64,000 bases of DNA. It comes from Aureibacillus halotolerans (GTDB lineage Bacteria; Bacillota; Bacilli; Bacillales; DSM-28697). The notes under the pieces are model-generated. The model made no database searches and was not told where the DNA came from. It was given only the letters and a program-made list of their open reading frames with translations. A program made the translations under genes and the position numbers. How positions within the stretch are numbered: the first letter of the stretch is position 1; the number at the start of each line of letters is the position of its first letter. Below are positions 26,406 through 35,293 of the stretch, one piece after another. The DNA lies in contig NZ_SNYJ01000002.1 of NCBI RefSeq assembly GCF_004363045.1, forward strand, positions 62,001 to 126,000, written 5' to 3'.

Positions 26406-27428
26406 TTGACAAAAAAAATATGGGGACTATTGTCCTTATGCGTCCTAATGCTCATGGTGGCTTGTGGACAAAATGGTGGGTCATCTGACACGCAAGAAGG
26501 TGCAGACAATGAGTCAAATGAAGCAGCACAAGGTGAAGGAGAAAGCTATACAGTTGGCGTTTCGCAGATTGTACAGCATCCATCTCTTGATGCAGCGACT
26601 GCAGGTTTCAAAAAAGCCATCGAGGAAGCTGGTTTGGATGTCACCTTTGATGAACAAAACGCCCAAGGGGATCAAAATAACATCAGAAATATTGTTAATA
26701 ATTTTATTAGTGATGAGGCTGACTTAATCTTTGCAAACGCCACACCGATGGCACAAGGCGCTCTTGCAGCAACGCAAGACATTCCGATTGTGTTTACCTC
26801 TGTTACAGAACCAATTGGTGCAGACCTTGTCGCATCGCTTGAAGAGCCTGGCGGCAATGTGACGGGCACAACAGATCTAGCGCCTGATGCAGTGACGAAG
26901 TCGATTGATTTCATGGTGAATGAACTTGGTGTCAAAACAATTGGCATGGTGTACAACGCTGGTGAGCAAAACTCCGTGTATCAGGTCGATTTAGCGAAGC
27001 AAGCGGCTGAAGAGGCTGGAGCAACAATCGAAGAGGCCACAGTTGCGACGTCTGCTGATGTTAAAACAGCTGCAGAAAGTCTTGTTGGCTCTGTCGATGC
27101 GTTTTATGTTGTCACAGACAACACTGTTGTGTCAGCGTTGGAATCGGTCATCCTCGTTGCAGAAGAAAATAGTATCCCATTGTTTGTTGGTGAGCTTGAT
27201 TCTGTAGAGCGTGGTGGGTTTGCAGGATTTGGTTTTTCATATGAGGACATCGGTTATGCAGCTGGAGAAATGGCTGTGCAGATCTTAAATGGTGAGGCGA
27301 CTCCTGCTGAGCTTCCTGTACAAACACCACAAACGTTGACATTTGAAATCAATAAAGGCGCAGCGGAACGTATGGGTGTAGAGTGGAAAGATGAGTGGAA
27401 TGAGCTTGCTGACAACATTATTGAGTAA
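26406..27428 (+). CDS. ABC_sub_bind-family substrate-binding lipoprotein (TrpX-like)
   Basis: A 340-residue lipoprotein with lipobox MVAC (Cys20) and an acidic Ser/Glu-rich linker, followed by a type-1 periplasmic-binding fold of the ABC_sub_bind family: VGVSQIVQHPSLDAATAGFK near 48, NIVNNFISDEADLIFANATP near 98, GMVYNAGEQNSVYQV near 180. This family includes TrpX, proposed to bind aromatic amino acids, but ligands vary. TTG at 26406 is the start; a GGGGGA tract lies about seven bases upstream. It forms an operon with the permease and ATPase genes that follow. Confidence 0.87.
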   Translation: MTKKIWGLLSLCVLMLMVACGQNGGSSDTQEGADNESNEAAQGEGESYTVGVSQIVQHPSLDAATAGFKKAIEEAGLDVTFDEQNAQGDQNNIRNIVNNFISDEADLIFANATPMAQGALAATQDIPIVFTSVTEPIGADLVASLEEPGGNVTGTTDLAPDAVTKSIDFMVNELGVKTIGMVYNAGEQNSVYQVDLAKQAAEEAGATIEEATVATSADVKTAAESLVGSVDAFYVVTDNTVVSALESVILVAEENSIPLFVGELDSVERGGFAGFGFSYEDIGYAAGEMAVQILNGEATPAELPVQTPQTLTFEINKGAAERMGVEWKDEWNELADNIIE

Positions 27429-27465
27429 TGACATTACAGAAGGTACAAGAAAGGAGTGAGGCTTT

Positions 27466-28413
27466 ATGCCAGTATGGTTTAGTGGATCATTGGAGTTGGG
27501 ATTGCTTTATGGCATCATGGCACTTGGCGTATACCTCTCCTTTCGCGTGCTTGATTTCCCAGACCTGACTGTGGATGGTAGCTTTGTCACAGGAGGGGCA
27601 GTAGCAGCAATGTTGATTGTGAATGGGTACAATCCGTTTTTTGCAACGGTGTTGGCCTTAATTGCCGGTTTTCTAGTGGGCTGCATCACTGGGCTGTTGA
27701 ATACGAAGGGGAATATTAATCCATTGCTTTCAGGGATTATTATGATGATTGCTTTGTATTCAATCAACCTTCGTATTATGCAGGGAGCATCGAATGTGAC
27801 GATGTTGAATGATGAGACAGTGTTTGTCTCTTTTTCGGGTCTGTTAGGGGAAAACGATTGGAACATCATGATTTTGGCTCTTATTTGCGTGCTGATTGTT
27901 AAGCTACTCATTGACAGATTCCTCAAAACAGAATTTGGCTTAGCAATGAGAGCAACTGGGAACAATGCCAAAATGGTACAAAGCTTTTCGGCAAACACAA
28001 CGGCTACGAAAATTTTAGGTCTTGGACTATCAAACGGAATGGTCGCTTTGTCAGGTGCGTTAATTGTTCAGTACAATAAGGTGAGCGATGTTAACATGGG
28101 CATCGGGATGATTGTCATCGGTCTTGCTTCCGTCATTATAGGGGAAGCGTTGTTTGGCAAGACAACCATTGCACGTGTGACCTTAAGTGTTATGTTAGGG
28201 GCTGTCGTATACCGTATTGTTGCCGCTCTTGCCTTGCGCGTGGATTTTATGGACAGCTCGGATATGAAGCTCATCACCGCTGTGATTGTCGTGCTTGCAT
28301 TGATTGTTCCACAATGGCTAGCAGCTAGGAAAGACAAGGCTCGAAGGCAACGAAAAGCGAAACAGCTTGCGCAGGGAGGCGATTCGGTTGCTGCAACTCG
28401 AACAGATCTATAA
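27466..28413 (+). CDS. ABC transporter permease, branched-chain/TrpY-like
   Basis: A 315-residue permease with about nine hydrophobic helices, of the branched-chain-amino-acid permease fold: VYLSFRVLDFPDLTVDGSFV near 22, GLLNTKGNINPLLSGIIMM near 78, and FGLAMRATGNNAKMVQSF near 155 as the cytoplasmic coupling loop. The basic tail (RKDKARRQRKAKQ) is cytoplasmic. ATG at 27466 follows AAAGGAGTGAGG by about six bases. It is the membrane part for the upstream binding lipoprotein, and its end overlaps the ATPase gene by 26 bases. Confidence 0.9.
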   Translation: MPVWFSGSLELGLLYGIMALGVYLSFRVLDFPDLTVDGSFVTGGAVAAMLIVNGYNPFFATVLALIAGFLVGCITGLLNTKGNINPLLSGIIMMIALYSINLRIMQGASNVTMLNDETVFVSFSGLLGENDWNIMILALICVLIVKLLIDRFLKTEFGLAMRATGNNAKMVQSFSANTTATKILGLGLSNGMVALSGALIVQYNKVSDVNMGIGMIVIGLASVIIGEALFGKTTIARVTLSVMLGAVVYRIVAALALRVDFMDSSDMKLITAVIVVLALIVPQWLAARKDKARRQRKAKQLAQGGDSVAATRTDL

Positions 28414-29185
28414 AGTATTTAATGAAGGCACGCCTGATGAAAAAAAAGCGCTTGATCACATTCAGCTTTCCCTCAAGCCGGGTGATTTTGTCACAGTCAT
28501 CGGGAGTAACGGGGCTGGGAAATCAACGCTCATGAACACCATTTCAGGAACGCTTGAGCCAGACGTTGGTTCGGTGACATTAGAAGGAAAGAATATCACA
28601 GGACTGCGTGAGCATCAGCGTGCACGGTGGATTGGTCGTGTTTTTCAGGACCCTATGGCCGGTACTGCTCCGGCAATGACGATTGAAGAAAATATGGCGA
28701 TTGCTTACAATCGTACGACGACACGGTCGTTGTTTCGTTCAGGCATTACGAAAAAACGACGAGCAAACTTTAAGGAACAGCTTGAAATGCTCGGTCTCGG
28801 TCTAGAAAATCGTTTTAACGCAAAGGTCGGTCTTTTGTCTGGAGGGGAACGTCAAGCGCTCTCATTACTGATGGCAACTTTTACTTCTCCTTCACTGCTT
28901 TTGCTGGATGAGCACACGGCTGCTCTTGATCCGTCGCGAGCCGAAATTATTACAAAACTGACGAAAGAGATTGTCAATAAAACGCAGTTGACGACATTGA
29001 TGGTCACGCACAATATGCAACAAGCGTTAGATCTCGGCAATCGCTTAATTATGATGGATAAGGGTCAAATTATTTTTGAAGCATCTGGAGAAGAAAAAGC
29101 AGCCTTAACGATTGAACAGCTATTGAAAGCATTTGCGGACATTCGTGGCGATCAAATGACGAATGATCGAGCTTTACTCGGTTAA
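28388..29185 (+). CDS. ABC transporter ATP-binding protein, TrpZ-like
   Basis: A 265-residue ABC ATPase. Walker A GSNGAGKST is near residue 41, the signature LSGGERQALSL near 148, Walker B LLLLDEHTAALDP near 170, and the switch His in VTHNMQ near 206. TTG at 28388 is chosen because GGGAGG sits eight bases upstream; a TTG 21 bases earlier is inside the same ribosome site region and less likely. It overlaps the permease gene, so coupling is likely. It powers uptake by the three-gene transporter. A terminator follows directly. Confidence 0.9.
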   Translation: MLQLEQIYKVFNEGTPDEKKALDHIQLSLKPGDFVTVIGSNGAGKSTLMNTISGTLEPDVGSVTLEGKNITGLREHQRARWIGRVFQDPMAGTAPAMTIEENMAIAYNRTTTRSLFRSGITKKRRANFKEQLEMLGLGLENRFNAKVGLLSGGERQALSLLMATFTSPSLLLLDEHTAALDPSRAEIITKLTKEIVNKTQLTTLMVTHNMQQALDLGNRLIMMDKGQIIFEASGEEKAALTIEQLLKAFADIRGDQMTNDRALLG

Positions 29186-29188
29186 TCG

Positions 29189-29232
29189 CTGTGCCTGTAA
29201 GTCAATTATTTGACTACGGGCACAGTTTTTTT
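29189..29232 (+). terminator. Terminator of the ABC_sub_bind operon
   Basis: CTGTGCC-TG-TAAGTCA pairs with TGACTA-CGGGCACAG in a long interrupted stem, followed by seven T residues. Confidence 0.85.
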
Positions 29233-29246
29233 CTGTTTAAGTAGCA

Positions 29247-30216
29247 CAATTTTGGCAGCGTAAAAACGACCCTTCAAAGCTAACTGTGCTTGTGTGGAGG
29301 CAAGATGAGATAGGTCTAGAAATATAATTTCATAACAACCCCTTTTGAGCCATGCCTGAGCAAGAAAAAAGAATCAAAAGCAGCCATTAGCGAGACTCCA
29401 ACGGCAAAGAAAACACGGTGCGGTCCTTTCGACCGCTTCGTCAAAATACTCCGCTTTCCGCGGGCACGGCTTCAGCTTCCTCGGAAAGCAAGCTTTCCTC
29501 CGGGATCTTCAGCTCGCGCTGTTCCCGCAGGAGTCTACGTATTTGACTACGCTAATGTTTATTCTGCGTAAATTGTTTTATTTTTTATTGGTCTCATATA
29601 ACAGAGAAAACGGAAAAGCGAGTTGTGCCGTGTTGCTTTAGCAAACAAGAAAAGAAAGCGCATTGATTCATGCAAAGTTAGATCACCTAGTGAAGTAACA
29701 TTGATCTATGAACCACTTCAAAACAACGCCTGCTGTATTCAGTAAATAGGGATGGTGCCGGTGCTCACAATCCTGTATTTCTAAAAGGGAGCCTCTAAGT
29801 AACAAAACGGATCTCTACGCTCTAAATAACTAGTGGTAAAGGAATCACACCGCTTCTTCAAATCACCATAAATGGTATAAGGTAAACATCGATTCGAGAG
29901 TACCTCATCGTGTTTTCTTTGCCGTAGGAGTCTACGTATTTTGCCTACGCTGATGTTTGCTTCTGCGTAAATTGTTTTATTTTGTCTCGGTCTCGTATTA
30001 CGAGTAAGAAAGCGTGTTAGGGCGTGATTGCTTACCAAACAAGACAAGTAAGTGTATCGTTTCATGCAAGTTGAATCATCTAGTGCAATATTGATGCAGC
30101 GGTGGACTTATGTTTAGATAACTTGCGCAGTGCAATAATTACCTTCAACATTAATAAATTGCAGGTGTACCCAGTGATATCTAAGTGTGTCTGCCAAATG
30201 TAAGGTGCGAACGTTT
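29247..30216. repeat. Composite intergenic repeat, copy 2 (nested)
   Basis: Nearly 1 kb without a gene. A diverged left end (ACAATTTTGGCAGCG at 29247) resembles the left ends of copies 1 and 3. Then come the AGCGAGACTCCAACGG and ACGGCTTCAGCTTCCTCGG blocks, a block around CACAATCCTGTATTTC (29767-29782) shared with copy 3, a second partial copy near 29880-30010, and a short complete unit at 30119-30216 with ends TAACTTGCGCA and TGCGAACGTTT. Open frames inside are accidental. It appears to be several units inserted in or beside one another. Confidence 0.7.
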
Positions 30217-30320
30217 AATAAGTAAAATTCAGCTTCATGAAAAGCCTGTCTGTTTTCTTTTTGCTGGTGAGAGTTTACAATAAGAAAGAACAATATGTGT
30301 ATGAAGGGAGGATGTCCAAC

Positions 30321-31313
30321 GTGATCTTTTTGGACAATCTAGGAAATACTGATCCGAGGTATAATTTAGCAATGGAGGAGTATGCGTTAAAGCATTTACA
30401 GCTTGACGACGACTCTTATTTGCTGTTTTACATTAACGAGCCATCGATTATCATTGGCAAAAACCAAAATACGGTTGAGGAAATCAACACGACATATGTA
30501 GAGGATAACGACATTAAGGTCGTGCGCCGTTTGTCGGGTGGAGGGGCAGTCTACCACGATTTAGGGAACTTGAACTTCAGTTTTATCACGAAAGATGACG
30601 GCGAGAGCTTCCACAATTTTAAAAAATTCACTGAACCCGTTATCGAGGCTCTACGTGAATTTGGTGTGAATGCACAACTTAGTGGACGAAACGACATCGA
30701 GGCTGATGGGAAAAAAATCTCCGGCAATGCCATGTTTTCAACGCGCGGACGTATGTTTAGTCATGGGACATTAATGTTTGATTCAGAAATCGAAAATGTG
30801 GTCTCAGCGTTAAACGTCAAAATGGAAAAAATTCAATCCAAAGGCATAAAATCAATCCGAAGTCGTGTGACGAATATTTCCGATCTTATGGATCAAAAAA
30901 TGGCCATTGAGGAATTTAAACAGGCACTCTTGCGATACATATTTAAAACAGCAGACGATATTCCAACGTATGAGTGGACTGAAGAAGATCTCGCAGGAAT
31001 TGAAAAAATTTCGGAAGCACGATACCGCAATTGGGATTGGAATTATGGTCGATCGCCTAAATTTGATATCCAACACTCCCATCGTTTTCCTGTCGGGTCG
31101 ATTGACCTTCGTTTGAATGTTGCCAAAGGTGTGATTGCAGACTGTAAAATTTTTGGTGATTTCTTTGGCGTCGGCGACATAACCGATATTGAACAAAGGC
31201 TTATCGGGGCAACTTACACGAAGGAAGGCGTTCGCCAAGCTCTGCAAGATGTTCAAATCCCTCATTACTTTGGAAACATCACTACAGAGGATCTTGTGCA
31301 GCTGATTTATTAA
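30321..31313 (+). CDS. lplJ: Lipoate-protein ligase LplJ
   Basis: A 330-residue lipoate-protein ligase. It activates free lipoate with ATP and transfers it to E2 and GcvH lipoyl domains. Conserved blocks: YNLAMEEYALKHL near 13, NEPSIIIGKNQNTVEEIN near 40, RRLSGGGAVYHDLGNLNFSF near 70, GNAMF near 140, GSIDLRLNV near 260 and KIFGDFFGVGDI. It is close to my memory of B. subtilis LplJ throughout, including the ending HYFGNIT. GTG at 30321 is preferred over ATG at 30312 because GGGAGG (30306-30311) is nine bases before the GTG but touches the ATG. It lies between two repeat copies, with no operon partner. Confidence 0.93.
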   Translation: MIFLDNLGNTDPRYNLAMEEYALKHLQLDDDSYLLFYINEPSIIIGKNQNTVEEINTTYVEDNDIKVVRRLSGGGAVYHDLGNLNFSFITKDDGESFHNFKKFTEPVIEALREFGVNAQLSGRNDIEADGKKISGNAMFSTRGRMFSHGTLMFDSEIENVVSALNVKMEKIQSKGIKSIRSRVTNISDLMDQKMAIEEFKQALLRYIFKTADDIPTYEWTEEDLAGIEKISEARYRNWDWNYGRSPKFDIQHSHRFPVGSIDLRLNVAKGVIADCKIFGDFFGVGDITDIEQRLIGATYTKEGVRQALQDVQIPHYFGNITTEDLVQLIY

Positions 31314-31319
31314 GCAAGA

Positions 31320-31677
31320 CAACTTACGCAGAGCAAAAATCACCTTCAACGCTCCAATGTTCACAATCCTGTATTTCCTAAAATATCGTCTTTTAGTAAC
31401 TAAGCGGATCTCTACGCTTTAAATCATTAGATGAGTCCCTTTTTAATTCATATGACATTATAAAATTAGGTCATCATTAAAGCAGCCACTAGCGAGACTC
31501 CAGCGGGAAAAGCGAGCTAAGCGAGACCCCGCAGCGCACGAAGTGCCGAGGAGGCTCGCAGTTCGCCCGCGGAAAGCGAGCGTATGGCAGCTTGTATAAA
31601 AAGCAACCACAACATTAGATTGTAGATTTACCCAGTGATATCTAAGCGTGTCTGCCAAATGAAAGATGCAAAAGTTG
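31320..31677. repeat. Composite intergenic repeat, copy 3
   Basis: A 358-base unit with left end CAACTTACGCA and right end TGCAAAAGTTG in inverted orientation. The centre is a GC-rich stretch with AGCGAGACTCCAGCGGG and GAGGAGGCTCGCAG, then GCGTATGGCAGCTTGTATAA and ATCTAAGCGTGTCTGCC, both shared with copies 1 and 4. It abuts the lplJ stop codon. Confidence 0.75.
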
Positions 31678-31711
31678 AGTTAAGCAAAACCAATAATCCC
31701 CACTTCATAAC

Positions 31712-31725
31712 AGAACGTATATTCG
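31712..31725 (+). promoter_or_regulatory. Candidate LexA/DinR box
   Basis: AGAACGTATATTCG matches the Bacillus DinR consensus CGAACRNRYGTTYG at 12 of 14 positions. It lies 29 bases before the next start codon. Operator identity is a guess from sequence alone. Confidence 0.35.
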
Positions 31726-31753
31726 TATATACTGTTCTAGAGGAGGGGAGAAG

Positions 31754-32161
31754 ATGGTCCCGAGGTCAAATTACTTATCTTCTGAAGAAATTCAATGGAT
31801 TGACGCTTACATCGACATTTATTATGCAAGGAAGGTCATAGAGAGGGATCAACTGGCCTTGATGTCTTTTCACGGCAAGGTCAAGTTTCCCCACTTGTAC
31901 GAAACCTTGCAAAATGATATTTTACATCAATTGTCACGGTCTTCCTACGAGGTGAGGAAGCAGCTTCGGCTCCATCATATAACGCTTCATAAGTTGGAAG
32001 ATCAAAGACTTTATAATGGAGCGAATCAGATCGGATTCCTCATACGATTTCGCGGGTATGAGAAGAAGCGTTTGCTTCATTCTGTTAGACTCAAACAACG
32101 GATTGAAAAGCGTTTGCTTGGCTTTTTTCATTGCCACAGAAAAGTGTCGGAACGTCTTTAG
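31754..32161 (+). CDS. Hypothetical protein, basic, helical
   Basis: A 135-residue cytoplasmic protein I do not recognise. It opens MVPRSNYLSSEEIQWIDAYI and is rich in Arg, Lys, His and Leu, particularly towards the C-terminus (EKKRLLHSVRLKQRIEKRLL), with mostly helical character and no membrane span. ATG at 31754 follows AGAGGAGGGG by five bases. It ends four bases before the M48 protease gene, so the two are probably co-transcribed. A LexA-like box lies just upstream. The basic C-terminus would allow nucleic-acid binding, but there is no motif to prove it. Confidence 0.7.
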   Translation: MVPRSNYLSSEEIQWIDAYIDIYYARKVIERDQLALMSFHGKVKFPHLYETLQNDILHQLSRSSYEVRKQLRLHHITLHKLEDQRLYNGANQIGFLIRFRGYEKKRLLHSVRLKQRIEKRLLGFFHCHRKVSERL

Positions 32162-32164
32162 GAG

Positions 32165-33433
32165 GTGGCTTCGCTGAGCGTCTGGTACCAAAGGTTTTGT
32201 TGGGTCTATGTTGTGTACGCATTCGGAATTAGTGTTTATTTTTTGTTCTTTGCCTCTTTTACACCACCAGGCAAATATGATGGAACAGAAGCAGATCTTT
32301 TGGCTTTATTGGCACCAGGGGAATGGCAAGCGCATGAACAGCTCGCTAAAGTACGGTATTTAGTATATTTCCTTGTCACGCCGCTAAAATGGCTTATTTA
32401 TGGTATGTTTTTATGGACTACATTTGGGATGGCAATGCAAGAAGCGCTGTTCAGAGGGGTACGGAGGCAGCTCAGACTTCCGGCCTATTTAGCCTTTATT
32501 TATGTTGTTGTTGACGTAGCGATGCTGCCGTTTTCCTACGTCCAATATCGCTTGGCTGTGCGCGAAGGGCTAAGCGTTCAATCGATTGGAGATTGGTTGC
32601 AGGATTGGCTAGTGTCTAGCCTTGTGCAAATTGTCCTCATTGGCTTTATAGCCATTCTCGTGTATAGCTTTATGAAAAAATTTCGACATTGGTGGCTGTG
32701 GATGTGGCTGCTTGCAGCTCCACTAGCATGTATGTATGTTATTTTACAGCCAATTGTCATCGAACCGCTTTTTTATGAAACAAAACCACTGGAAAACACA
32801 GAGACGGAACAGGATATTCTGGCCTTTGCTACTTCACAAGACATTGGAGTGAATCATCTTTATGAGGTGAATCGGTCTTCGACGAGTACAGCGTTAAATG
32901 CGTATGTCTATGGGATCGGTCACACGGCTCGTATCGTGATGTGGGATACGACGCTCTTGGCATTAGCGCCAGATGAAATTCTGTACATAACGGCTCATGA
33001 ATTCGGGCACTTTGTTGAAAAACATTTTTATCTAGGGTTGGCAGGTAGTATTCTACTGATGCTACCGATGTTTTATTGCATTGATCAATTGCTCACGCAC
33101 TTTGTCGTTCGATCGTCAAATGCACAGCCATTGAAGCTACCACAAACAAAAAGTGATGCACGGACACTCCCTTTTGTTTTGCTCGTATTAAGTGTGCTTT
33201 TGTTTCTGTCCTCCCCAATACAAAACGGGGTGTCAAGAGTTATGGAAGAACGAGCAGATGAGTACGCGTTAACACATGCGCCCGATCAACAGGCGGGAAT
33301 ACGTGCATACCAGGCAATTGGTTTACGAAACTATTCTGTCGCGTATCCACCTAACTGGGTGCAGTGGTGGCTGTCCAGTCATCCCCCAATCAGCGACCGC
33401 ATTTATCAGATCGTTCAATCGGATGAAACGTAA
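32165..33433 (+). CDS. yhfN: M48 family membrane metalloprotease, YhfN/Ste24-like
   Basis: A 422-residue membrane protease of the CAAX-protease-1 (Ste24) type. N-terminal helices precede the zinc motif TAHEFGHFVEKH (HExxH) near residue 277, and VMEERADEYAL near 358 supplies the third ligand Glu. The Ste24 N-domain markers FYETKPLEN and SSTSTALNAYVYGIG are present. The active site faces the cytoplasm in relatives. The start is unsettled: GTG at 32165 directly follows a stop codon and overlaps its GGAGG, while CTG at 32174 is eight bases after it. Length agrees with B. subtilis YhfN (about 426 residues). Confidence 0.87.
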   Translation: MASLSVWYQRFCWVYVVYAFGISVYFLFFASFTPPGKYDGTEADLLALLAPGEWQAHEQLAKVRYLVYFLVTPLKWLIYGMFLWTTFGMAMQEALFRGVRRQLRLPAYLAFIYVVVDVAMLPFSYVQYRLAVREGLSVQSIGDWLQDWLVSSLVQIVLIGFIAILVYSFMKKFRHWWLWMWLLAAPLACMYVILQPIVIEPLFYETKPLENTETEQDILAFATSQDIGVNHLYEVNRSSTSTALNAYVYGIGHTARIVMWDTTLLALAPDEILYITAHEFGHFVEKHFYLGLAGSILLMLPMFYCIDQLLTHFVVRSSNAQPLKLPQTKSDARTLPFVLLVLSVLLFLSSPIQNGVSRVMEERADEYALTHAPDQQAGIRAYQAIGLRNYSVAYPPNWVQWWLSSHPPISDRIYQIVQSDET

Positions 33434-33513
33434 TCCCCTTCTTGTACGTAAGGTTTAGAAGATAGAAGGGTGAAATGCCTTGGCCAGCTTAAAATGAGGG
33501 AGGAGAAGCACTT

Positions 33514-34449
33514 ATGGAGGAGATAGATCGGAAGCTTGTTGAGCTTACTGAAGAAAAGAGATTACAAACGAAGCGAGCGAAGCACTTAGCAAAAGTTTTA
33601 CAAGAGCTCCAACTAGAAAAGGAGAAAGCAGCATCATTTAGAAGCCAACTTGAAGCGGAAGAAAAGGACGTACAACAGCTTGTTGGGTTTCATCCGTACA
33701 ACGTGTTTTACAGCATGCTTGGTTCAAAACAGGAACGATTAAGAAAAGAGAAACAAGAGGTCGCGGCAATTAAGCTAAAATACGATGAAGCTGTTGCTTC
33801 AGTCGATGATCTTGAGAATGAGAAGGCAGAGCTCGAACAAAATCAAAGAACTTCACAATCAATTGAAATTGAGTACCAACAGCTATTGGCTCAAAAAGAA
33901 ACGTTAGTAAAAGAAAAAAATACACAAATGTCTGTGGTGCTGAACGATTTATCAATAGAGTACGTGAAGCTAGAGGCTTTGTATAAAGACGTAAAGGAAG
34001 CAAGACTGGCAGGACAAAGAGTGAAGCATGCGTTGCAAGAAGCAATCTCTTCGTTCGATAGCGCAAAAGGTTGGGGAACGTTTGATATGTTTGGTGGCGG
34101 CGCGATCTCATCAATGATTAAGCATTCGCATATGAGTGAAGGGGAAGAAAAAATCCATAATGTGCAACATGCTTTGCGACGGTTTAAAAGAGAGTTAAAT
34201 GATATCCAGCATGAATTCGATTTGACGCTAGAATCCAATGAATTTGTCCGTTTTGCTGATGTGTTTTTTGATGGTCTTATTGCAGACTGGATTATGCAGG
34301 ACAAAATTCATAAGTCTTTAGATCATTTAAGAGAACAGCAACGTGAAGTAGAGAGAGTCCTTCGAATTGTTGAGGTACGGGAGCAGGAAATAGAGAAGCG
34401 AAAACAAGACGTGAGCTACGAGAAAAAACGCTTTATTTTAAATAGCTAG
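33514..34449 (+). CDS. Coiled-coil hypothetical protein
   Basis: A 311-residue soluble protein that is almost entirely heptad-rich helix: residues about 1-70, 85-155 and 220-305 are Glu/Lys/Leu-rich, for example LEKEKAASFRSQLEAEEKDV. A short non-helical centre near 180-205 reads AKGWGTFDMFGGGAISSMIK, the part most likely to be a conserved functional motif. No signal peptide or membrane segment. ATG at 33514 follows GGGAGGAG by eight bases. Its stop codon abuts the end of a small minus-strand gene. I recognise no function; a structural or scaffold role is a guess. Confidence 0.7.
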   Translation: MEEIDRKLVELTEEKRLQTKRAKHLAKVLQELQLEKEKAASFRSQLEAEEKDVQQLVGFHPYNVFYSMLGSKQERLRKEKQEVAAIKLKYDEAVASVDDLENEKAELEQNQRTSQSIEIEYQQLLAQKETLVKEKNTQMSVVLNDLSIEYVKLEALYKDVKEARLAGQRVKHALQEAISSFDSAKGWGTFDMFGGGAISSMIKHSHMSEGEEKIHNVQHALRRFKRELNDIQHEFDLTLESNEFVRFADVFFDGLIADWIMQDKIHKSLDHLREQQREVERVLRIVEVREQEIEKRKQDVSYEKKRFILNS

Positions 34450-34584
34450 TCAGTCACAATGGATGTAGGCTGTACGTTGAGGTTTCTCGCAGATGGGGTG
34501 GCCCTTTGCTTGGAAAGGCTTGTGATACTGGGCACGAACCGTTGCCTGAAGATGAGGTTTAGGCTCTTTACCGGACCTTCGCAT
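34450..34584 (-). CDS. Small 44-residue protein, previously easy to miss
   Basis: A minus-strand frame of 45 codons opening MRRSGKEPKPHLQATVRAQY and ending YIHCD. The ATG at 34584 has AAAAAAGGAGGG about eight bases upstream, one of the best ribosome sites in the window. The stop lies exactly next to the stop of the convergent coiled-coil gene (34449/34450), a fit that argues for a real gene. Small, Lys/Arg/Pro/His-rich; composition recalls small Bacillus proteins such as the YpzG group, but I cannot confirm that. It is divergent from the gene at 34695, and the 110 bases between must hold both promoters. Confidence 0.6.
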   Translation of the reverse strand: MRRSGKEPKPHLQATVRAQYHKPFQAKGHPICEKPQRTAYIHCD

Positions 34585-34694
34585 TGATGTACCCTCCTTT
34601 TTTGAGAATCGGCATTGCTTACAATAGCATACCCGCCAGGAACCAAATGTAATCGATTATACGTATATTTTACTTTGAAGGGACGAGACAATCT

Positions 34695-35228
34695 ATGACG
34701 ACATTGGAACATTCTATTGCACAATTGATTGAACGTGGGGCAGAGCTGCCTTTATTGCCGAAAAACACTTGGATGGAAGCGTTATCAGAGGACATCCTTG
34801 CTATGGATTCACGAGAGCTAGCCTCAGAGGATGCTCCAGAATGGGCGGCCGACGCCATGAAAAGCGCATTATTGCTTTGGAATGATGATTTGCATGCGTC
34901 CCATGACATTTCACAACAGCTAGAGGAATCCACAGGAAGCTTGCTTCATGGAATGATGCATCGTCGAGAAGGAGATTTTTCTAACGCGAGCTATTGGTAT
35001 CAAGGCGTAGGGGACCATCCGATTTTTCCTGCGCTTTTAGAGAAAAGCAAAGCTGTGTACCCTGAGATATTTGCAGAGCAAACGACATGGAACGCTCCTC
35101 AGTTTATACAGCTCGTCAATCAGGCGACATCTGAAAAAGATGCGGTACTTATCGCCACTTGTCAACGTGTGCAGCAAATTGAGATGCATCTGATCGTTGA
35201 TTACATTGCTTCATTAAGCGTTTCATGA
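34695..35228 (+). CDS. Conserved hypothetical protein
   Basis: A 177-residue soluble acidic protein. The segment LLHGMMHRREGDFSNASYWYQGVGDHPIF near residue 83 is the most conserved-looking part; similar HRREGDFSNAxYW motifs occur in uncharacterized proteins of several phyla, as I remember. Two His and acidic residues there could form a ligand site. ATG at 34695 has GAAGGGACGAG upstream. No membrane span. It stands alone, followed by a hairpin that serves mainly the opposite strand. Function unknown. Confidence 0.7.
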   Translation: MTTLEHSIAQLIERGAELPLLPKNTWMEALSEDILAMDSRELASEDAPEWAADAMKSALLLWNDDLHASHDISQQLEESTGSLLHGMMHRREGDFSNASYWYQGVGDHPIFPALLEKSKAVYPEIFAEQTTWNAPQFIQLVNQATSEKDAVLIATCQRVQQIEMHLIVDYIASLSVS

Positions 35229-35262
35229 AAAAAGCCCGATCAAGCATTTGCTTGATCGGGCT
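35227..35262 (-). terminator. Terminator of the IDEAL-domain gene
   Basis: Perfect stem AGCCCGATCAAGCA/TGCTTGATCGGGCT. On the minus strand it is followed by a run of T residues; on the plus strand there is none, so it mainly ends minus-strand transcription. Confidence 0.85.
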
Positions 35263-35293
35263 GTTACGTTTATATAAAGTGTTGTCAAGATCT

